A stretch of 64,000 nt of DNA, from assembly GCA_949372875.1 (NCBI GenBank), contig CASIAW010000001.1:186001-250000 (forward strand), written 5' to 3'. Of the stretch, positions 55,787-64,000 are shown piece after piece (position 1 is the stretch's first letter; each line of letters starts with the position of its first letter). Below the pieces are notes generated by a model, which was given only the letters and a program-made list of their open reading frames with translations, was not told the DNA's origin and searched no databases. This DNA is from Candidatus Poseidoniaceae archaeon (GTDB lineage Archaea; Thermoplasmatota; Poseidoniia; Poseidoniales; Poseidoniaceae). The translations under genes were made by a program, and so were the position numbers.

Positions 55787-55909
55787 AGGGGCACAGTGAC
55801 TTCCTTTCCCGTGGACTCTCGTACCACAGTATTGGGATAGACGCAGGCAGGCTTGACTTCTGGGTTCGGAATGGGACCAGGTAAACACTACCGCTGTGAC
55901 CGTGCACCC
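55787..55909 (-). rRNA. rrf: 5S rRNA
   Basis: About 122 nt. Contains CCCATTCCGAACCCAGAAGTCAAGC (loops B/C, universal) and GGTGCACGGTCACAGCGG, which pairs with the 3' GTGCCCC. It lies ~100 bases downstream of 23S. Ends are estimated from the terminal helix. Confidence 0.93.
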
Positions 55910-55988
55910 ATCTTCCTTCGAATCGGATCTATGAGTACGACGATAAACGTCGCAATGAAATATGAATTGGCATGAATTATTAGACGAA

Positions 55989-56013
55989 GGGCACTCAAGG
56001 TGCGGATACATAC
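55989..56013 (-). other. 3' arm of pre-23S processing stem
   Basis: GTATG-TATCC-GCACC-TT-GAGTGCCC after the 23S 3' end pairs with the 5' arm at 59047-59068 in three helices (5, 5 and 8 bp) separated by short bulges. This is reminiscent of the archaeal bulge-helix-bulge site cut by the splicing endonuclease. Confidence 0.55.
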
Positions 56014-56019
56014 GAAAAA

Positions 56020-59045
<3,026 letters not shown>

Positions 59046-59046
59046 G

Positions 59047-59068
59047 GTATGAGCACCGGAGAATGCCC
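59047..59068 (-). other. 5' arm of pre-23S processing stem
   Basis: GGGCATTC-TCC-GGTGC-T-CATAC in the 23S leader pairs with the 3' arm at 55989-56013. About 150 further bases up to 59220 hold the A/T-rich rRNA leader and presumably the promoter; I could not place a TATA box with confidence. Confidence 0.55.
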
Positions 59069-59220
59069 GTAAAAAATGAACTGTAAAATGCACCATTGCT
59101 CTCCATTGAGTGAGTGAAAGTTTTCCTCAATCTCAAGCGAAAAATTAACCACTTATTTCACCTCAAAAGTAGATTGAAAAAGTCAGGAAATTAGGAATTT
59201 ACGCACTGAAAATCTGTAAA

Positions 59221-60606
59221 TTAAGAGGAGAGCTTAGAGATGTTCGAACGGATCGTTTCATCTTGAGGAACCATGTTGAGGACTTCCAAAGCCCGCCCAC
59301 TTTCACCAAGACTAACCAAGGATGCGGCTTCTAAATTTGCACTTTCGGGCGTTTTCGGATGACTTTTTTCATGCATATTGAGCAAATTAAGCGCTTTTTC
59401 TGCACGACCACTTACAAGGAGTGCGTGCGATAAGTTGAGCAAAATAGTAGAGTTCGTAGGTGATGCTTTGGCTGCCTCACGCAGTGCGAGAATTGATGAT
59501 TCAAATTGAGTTGAGGCGAGTTGTTGGACCTCTAAGTCAGCACTCTTCGCCATAACCAGTGCACGTTGTAAAAGTGCGAGTCCATAGTTGTTGAAAACTG
59601 CTGAATCACCCGGCATTTTAGCTGCCATTTTTTGGAAGGCTATTGCTGCTTGGGCCCAAGATTCTTGCCCAATTGCATAAAACCCTTCAGCCAATGTTTC
59701 TTCGAGTTCCGGAAGGCCGTCGAGATTCACACCGAGTGCCCGGGCTGGATGGAGGTCGAGTGAAATCACACCAGAATCGGGATGCAAATCTTCACTCCCA
59801 GTTGTGTGAAGGAAGGATTCACTTGGTTCATCAGAAGTGTGAACAACTTCGACTATTTGCTCTTCCATTGCATAGAGTAGTTCCATATCCACTGGAGAGG
59901 CATCAATTCTCCACATGTCTGGAACCTCCCCTAACTGAGAGTTTACAGGGGATGCTACTGAGGAAGATGCAGAGGATATTACTTCAGGTGTGACTCGTAA
60001 TGGTTCAGGTTCGAATGCCGGCAGAACCTGGTCTTCTTCGATGGTTACGGGAAGTTGAACCATCGGTGGCGTCTCCACAATGGGAGAGGGTATTGAAAGA
60101 GGTAAAGGTACTTCCAACGGACTCTGAGCGGGAGGAGATTCTCTTACGTTCTCTTCCACAAGAGGTATGTCCTCAACGGCTTCTGGAGAAGGGAGAGGTT
60201 CAGGGGCCACAACCGTTTTTGATTCGTTGTGTATGATTGCTTCTGTTGTGGCAACATCACTAACAAGGGGCAAAGCATCTTCTGAACCGTCAAACGGCAT
60301 ACCGCTCGAGTAACTACCGACACCAAATGGAAGTCGAGCGAGGTGTGTATTTGACTCGCCTGAGAATCCAAAGGGGAGACTTCCTTCGATAGATTTCGGC
60401 ACTTCTTCAATCTCCGCTTCGTTCGGCGGCTCAATACCTTCAAGTTCATACCAAGAAGCAACAGCCTCATCAAGGCCGGGTACTTCTGTCGGAAGTGAGG
60501 ATTCATCACCATCTTCGGCTGCTAAATCTACGAGGAGGAGACTACCACATGCAGGACATGCAGAGCCGCCAAGTGAAAGTAGCCCGCATATTTTACACTC
60601 AAACAT
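59221..60606 (-). CDS. Zinc-ribbon, Pro/Glu-rich linker, TPR protein
   Basis: 461 aa from the ATG giving MFECKICGLL; the ORF-track start would overlap the transporter gene. A zinc ribbon (CKIC...CPAC, residues 4-20) is followed by ~280 residues of acidic, Pro/Ser/Val-rich, probably disordered sequence. The C-terminal ~170 residues are TPR-like (GFYAIGQESWAQAAIAFQKM; NSTILLNLSHALLVSGRAEKALNLL; ASLVSLGESGRALEVLNMV). No signal peptide. Probably a cytosolic interaction protein; function unknown. Confidence 0.78.
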   Translation of the reverse strand: MFECKICGLLSLGGSACPACGSLLLVDLAAEDGDESSLPTEVPGLDEAVASWYELEGIEPPNEAEIEEVPKSIEGSLPFGFSGESNTHLARLPFGVGSYSSGMPFDGSEDALPLVSDVATTEAIIHNESKTVVAPEPLPSPEAVEDIPLVEENVRESPPAQSPLEVPLPLSIPSPIVETPPMVQLPVTIEEDQVLPAFEPEPLRVTPEVISSASSSVASPVNSQLGEVPDMWRIDASPVDMELLYAMEEQIVEVVHTSDEPSESFLHTTGSEDLHPDSGVISLDLHPARALGVNLDGLPELEETLAEGFYAIGQESWAQAAIAFQKMAAKMPGDSAVFNNYGLALLQRALVMAKSADLEVQQLASTQFESSILALREAAKASPTNSTILLNLSHALLVSGRAEKALNLLNMHEKSHPKTPESANLEAASLVSLGESGRALEVLNMVPQDETIRSNISKLSS

Positions 60607-60661
60607 GCACTGCCTCGGTACAACTAACGGGGTTAAGCACTTCAAATCAACGCTTCTGAGT

Positions 60662-62415
60662 TCATTCTTCAGAGTCAGAACGACCAGGAACATGGCGTGC
60701 CACGAGTTCGACAAGATTGTCTACAGCATCCATAAATTCCTCCGCATCATTGTCAACCAAGGAATCTGCGAAGCTCTTACCCTTCGAGCGGCCTCGGGCT
60801 ACTTGCCAAATGATGCCAAACAGAGCCACTCCGATACAAACGAGTTTCCATGCTGTCGCACCACCATCGGCACCCACAACATAGACGAGAATCATATAGA
60901 AAGACACGATTGTCGTTGTCAAAATCATAATTGGGAATCCAGCTTTGAAAAATTCATTAAAGGAAATCGGGTAACCCGCTTCTTCAGCCATACCGGCAGT
61001 TACAACGTTTGCTGAAGCACCGATGAGCGTTCCATTACCTCCCAAACAAGCACCGAAGGCAAGCGCCCAAATCATTGGACCAAGGTCGATGTTGAGGTCG
61101 TAAGCAATTTGCATGACAACGGGTATCATCGTTGCCGTGTATGGGATATTATCGATGAAAGCAGATGCAATTGCAGAAACCCAAAGGATGATTAAAACCG
61201 CTGCAGCAAGACGAATGACATCTCCTTCAGCGTCGGTCCCAAACATTGCAATACCTTTTGTCACATTGTCACCAATGAAGGTGATGACCCCTAGGAATCC
61301 AAGAGCACCGATCAGAACAAACAGACCTGCAAAGAAGAGCAAGGTTGACCATTCAACGTGCTCAAGAGGTGCTTCCAATTCATGCCGATCTGTTGCGAGT
61401 AGCATGACCACAGCACCGACTAAAGCAATCCAAGAAACGGCAATATGAGTGATTGGATGGAGGAAGAAATTCACTACGACAAGGAACAAGATTGTTCCAC
61501 TGACCTTGAGCATTGCTGCGTCCTTAATCCCATACTTTGATTCCAGTTCTGCGATATCTCGAATACGGCTTCCGGAAAATTCTTCCGCATAAAACCACTT
61601 GAGAAACATGAAACTTGGAACAACGGTCATGAGAATACCTGGAGCCATTTCGATGATGAAATCATTGAAATTTACTCCTGCACTTACAAGGCTAGGATAA
61701 CCAGCTTTTTCTATTGCAGCGGCTGAAAGACCAGAACCAATCATGATATTTGGGGGGTCTCCAATCATTGTTGCTGCACCACCAATATTCGAAAACAAGA
61801 CTTCTGAAATGAGTAGAGGTATTGGCTTTAGATCAAGCACTTTAGCCAACTGAATAGTGACTGGAGTGAGCAGGAGCATCGTTGTCACGTTGTCTAGGAA
61901 TGCGGAAAGAACTGCAGTCACTGAACACAGAATTACCACGAGCGTCCAAACTGAACCGCCACTGCGTTTGTATGCTTGAACAGCAAACCATTCAAATAAA
62001 CCAGTATGTGAAAGTATTCCAACCATCACCATCATTCCGAGAAGAAGACCGATTGTTTCCCAATCGATGAGAGTCGTGGCTTCTCCAAGAGTGAAGGCTT
62101 GCTCCGAGTAAAACCCAAGAGCAATAATTGCAAGTAATCCACCAACTGCAGCGGCAAGTGTCCTGTGAACAATTTCAGTGATAATAAGTGCATACACGCC
62201 AAGTAAAATTCCTAAGCCGACCAGAACAGCTTGCGAATTTTCGATAGGTTGAAACGAAGCAGATGCCGAACCGCCACCGCCTGCCATAGAGGAGGTGGTA
62301 AACATCATAGTTCCAGTAAATGCTAGCAAGCCGAGCCCGATATATTGAGAGATATGCCGGCGGTTACTACCGAGTACAATACTTGCCTTCATGTCCACGC
62401 CTAATGAAATCATCA
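60662..62415 (-). CDS. ArsB/NhaD-superfamily ion transporter
   Basis: About 584 aa from the ATG at 62415 (62392, MKASIVLG, is possible). A signal-like N-terminal helix with a Gly/Ser-rich stretch is followed by ~12 membrane helices. The two inverted-repeat signatures are visible: SAFLDNVTTMLLLTPVTI with IGGAATMIGDPPNIMIGS, and SAFIDNIPYTATMIPVVM with GGNGTLIGASANVV. These match the ion transporter superfamily that includes NhaD Na+/H+ antiporters, the P protein and ArsB. Substrate (Na+ or an anion) not decided. The gene begins ~28 bases after the YhbY stop. Confidence 0.88.
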
Positions 62416-62442
62416 TTTGAGTATTTCCTAGATAGCGCTTGC

Positions 62443-62709
62443 TTAACGCCAAAGAACGCCAACATTTCCGCGAGCCAAAACAAGAACTGAATGTGTCCGT
62501 TCAGCCAAATGCGACCAGACTTCTGAAATATCTTTACGTTCAAATAATCCACGATTTAATTTAATTTTGACTAAACTACGCTTTTGCAACTGTGATTCAA
62601 TTTCAGAAACGAGAGTGTCGGTAATTCCAGATTTTCCCACGCGTATAGTAACTTGAAAATCACGAGACATCGCCTCTCTCCGAATAGATTCTGGTATGTC
62701 CTTGCCCAT
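62443..62709 (-). CDS. YhbY/CRM-domain RNA-binding protein
   Basis: 88 aa from the ATG giving MGKDIPESIRREA, with GGAGGG ~8 bases upstream; the longer ORF start would overlap the RNase P gene. CRM fold: VTIRVGKSGITDTLVSEIESQL (GKxG loop) and LVKIKLNRG. Linked to ribosome assembly in bacteria and archaea. It sits in an apparent operon adk - RNase P4 - yhbY. Confidence 0.88.
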   Translation of the reverse strand: MGKDIPESIRREAMSRDFQVTIRVGKSGITDTLVSEIESQLQKRSLVKIKLNRGLFERKDISEVWSHLAERTHSVLVLARGNVGVLWR

Positions 62710-62765
62710 GATGTTCGACCCTCCGAAGTATCCCTTGTTCAAGTATGTGACCATTGAAAGCGCTC

Positions 62766-63116
62766 TCAAACTCTAGTGTCTCGTTGACGATGAGATTTAG
62801 GGCCACCACCATACCGACGCACAGAAGAGCATTCTAAACATGTGATAATCTTCATTCCTCCTGAGATTCGAATGCGAACGTTTTCTCCATATCGTGTAGG
62901 TACATGGCATTGGCGACAGAATAAGTGACGTGCACGTTGTGGAACTGGAAGTCGATGGCGTTGGGATATTTTGACCAGATGGTCTGCACTTGAACGCAAG
63001 ATTTTCTCGTCATAGAGTGATGGGTGCTCTAATATTTCAACCAAGCGAATTTGGCTGGAAAGAGCGATTTCCCGCCGATTTATCTTACTCTTTCGACGAT
63101 GCTTTCGCGAACTCAA
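62766..63116 (-). CDS. rnp4: RNase P protein component 4 (Rpr2/Rpp21)
   Basis: 116 aa with a TTG start supported by GAGGTGG ~5 bases upstream. Basic helical N-terminus (RKHRRKSKINRREIALSSQI), then a zinc ribbon HLFCRQCHVPTRYGENVRIRI ... ITCLECSSVRRYG. Part of archaeal RNase P, which trims tRNA 5' leaders. Nine bases after adk. Confidence 0.92.
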   Translation of the reverse strand: MSSRKHRRKSKINRREIALSSQIRLVEILEHPSLYDEKILRSSADHLVKISQRHRLPVPQRARHLFCRQCHVPTRYGENVRIRISGGMKIITCLECSSVRRYGGGPKSHRQRDTRV

Positions 63117-63125
63117 GTCTCCACC

Positions 63126-63755
63126 TCACTTTTTTAGAGCGATTAAAATGTCACCGGTGATTTTGTCGATGGCTCGATCTCCATCGACGGAGTGAAAAAT
63201 ACCTTTTGAACGATACCAGTCTGCGAGAGGGGAGGTCTGTTCATGATAAGTGTTCAAACGGGACATAACGGTGGATTCATTGTCATCGGCACGACGCTTT
63301 TCTTCCAATGTTCCGCAAGGGCATCCATCCGGCCCTACTGGGTTGAACAGGTCATGGAACACGCGGCTACAGACCCCACATGAAAATCTACCACAAATTC
63401 TCTCTACTATTTTCCCATCCGGGACTTCAATAGCAATTACGTGGGTTACCGCTGTTATTTCAGCAAGAGCCTCTGCTTGAGGAATGGTTCGAGGAAATCC
63501 ATCAAACATTACTCCATTCTTTGCATCTGGCTCGAGAATCCTCTCCTTGATCAAATCAATAATTACCGAGTCAGGTACCAATTGTCCAGATTCCATGAAA
63601 CCTTTTGCAATCATTCCAGTCTCAGTTCCAGCCTTCACGGATGCACGCAACATATCGCCAGTCGAAACTTGAGGTAGACCTGTTTCCACCATGATTCTTT
63701 CAGCTTGTGTTCCTTTCCCGGCACCGGGAGGACCAAACAATACAATACTGCTCAT
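63126..63755 (-). CDS. adk: Adenylate kinase with zinc-type LID
   Basis: 209 aa. P-loop GPPGAGKGTQ, NMP-binding STGDMLRASV, DGFPRTIPQAEAL, and a LID with cysteines FSCGVCSRVFHDLF ... PDGCPCG that can hold zinc. Interconverts ATP, ADP and AMP. This is the bacterial-like long adenylate kinase form rather than the short archaeal AdkA. ATG at 63755. Confidence 0.95.
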   Translation of the reverse strand: MSSIVLFGPPGAGKGTQAERIMVETGLPQVSTGDMLRASVKAGTETGMIAKGFMESGQLVPDSVIIDLIKERILEPDAKNGVMFDGFPRTIPQAEALAEITAVTHVIAIEVPDGKIVERICGRFSCGVCSRVFHDLFNPVGPDGCPCGTLEEKRRADDNESTVMSRLNTYHEQTSPLADWYRSKGIFHSVDGDRAIDKITGDILIALKK

Positions 63756-63800
63756 AACAAGCCCTAGTGGTGCATCGTATTAGAGATACGCCCCGGAATG

Positions 63801-64000
63801 TTACTGCCTATCAAGCCATTGTTGGCCATAATGTTGCCATTGCTCCATAGTCCAACCATCTGGTAATCCAGTCGCTGGCAATGGTGGACCAAGCACCGGT
63901 ATTGGTGCAGGAATTGAAGCCGGCATTGGAAGTGGGAGTGAAGGCAATGGCGTAGGAGGTAAGCCGACTGGAGGTAAACCGGATGGAATGGGCAAAGGTG
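63801..64000 (-). CDS. 3' end of a proline-rich protein with WTMEQWxxYGxxWLD tail (partial)
   Basis: The frame is open to the window edge, so only the last ~66 residues are seen. A Pro/Leu/Ala tract (GLPPTPLPSLPLPMP and similar) precedes GLPDGWTMEQWQHYGQQWLDRQ, ending the protein. The Trp-rich tail looks like a compact helical motif appended to a disordered region, as in cytoplasmic tails of anchored proteins. The rest lies beyond 64000; function unknown. Followed by adk on the same strand. Confidence 0.6.
   Translation of the reverse strand, partial: PLPIPSGLPPVGLPPTPLPSLPLPMPASIPAPIPVLGPPLPATGLPDGWTMEQWQHYGQQWLDRQ

Noticed and set aside
55651-55827. N-terminal extension of aIF6 in the ORF track
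   Set aside because: It runs through the rRNA terminator into 5S; the internal ATG has GGAGG and matches the family start.

Overview
The window is archaeal. It encodes RNA polymerase Rpo7 and Spt4, ribosomal proteins eS24 and eS27 (S27Ae), aIF6, an Rpr2-type RNase P protein, a DTD2-type D-aminoacyl-tRNA deacylase, RtcB, archaeal-form AlaRS, ValRS and SHMT, and an HVO_0476-like zinc-finger protein. Moderate GC, extreme compactness, 23S-5S rRNA with no 16S directly upstream, and many very large anchored or secreted proteins (subtilases, TSP3-repeat, PKD and CARDB proteins) suggest a Thermoplasmatota lineage such as marine Poseidoniales (Marine Group II). That assignment is inference; I could not run a 23S or marker phylogeny.

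Layout. 1-609 is the 3' end of a plus-strand gene with a PNGase F C-terminal-like domain. 617-18672 is a minus-strand block: mqnC-type radical SAM enzyme, Xaa-Pro peptidase, PKD-like surface protein, 1027-aa calcium-repeat (TSP3) protein, an unknown, glyA, a 1052-aa polytopic/TPR-like unknown, an aminotransferase, an EVE-domain protein and an RND exporter. 18857-33726 alternates strands: valS, dinB, serA-like dehydrogenase, membrane protein, large subtilase, ETHE1-like MBL hydrolase, NUDIX, alaS, rtcB and a 61-aa coiled-coil ORF. Two tRNAs follow: Thr-GGT (plus) and Ser-GGA (minus). 34211-37709 is a tight plus cluster: membrane zinc-ribbon protein, SufS-type cysteine desulfurase, N-anchored subtilase. 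Then come a methyltransferase, HVO_0476-like zinc finger, proline dehydrogenase, dtdA and a propeller-like unknown. 42427-45987 pairs a TSP3/serine-hydrolase/YHYH mosaic protein with a SCO1-like copper-chaperone lipoprotein. 45991-47285 is the rpo7-spt4-rps24e-rps27ae operon. 47565-54030 holds a 1911-aa surface protein and an unknown. Next are purC, aIF6, 5S and 23S rRNA (minus), a zinc-ribbon/TPR protein, an ArsB/NhaD-type ion transporter, a YhbY RNA-binding protein, RNase P component 4, adenylate kinase and a proline-rich fragment running off the right edge.

Together the genes combine core information processing (tRNA charging, proofreading and ligation, transcription, ribosome and rRNA) with a protein- and glycan-degrading cell surface: two subtilases, Xaa-Pro peptidase, proline dehydrogenase, PNGase-like domain, and several calcium-binding or Ig-like scaffold proteins. 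This fits a heterotroph feeding on proteinaceous particles. Quinone (MqnC) and oxidase-maturation (SCO1) genes suggest aerobic respiration. No CRISPR array, insertion sequence, integrase or prophage was seen. No stretch over 300 bases lacks a gene. The most notable architectural signals are five convergent gene pairs whose stop codons abut with zero spacing, rRNA precursor stems around 23S and 5S with a bacterial-looking terminator after 5S, and a repeated TCAAAGGTGAA element upstream of three genes.
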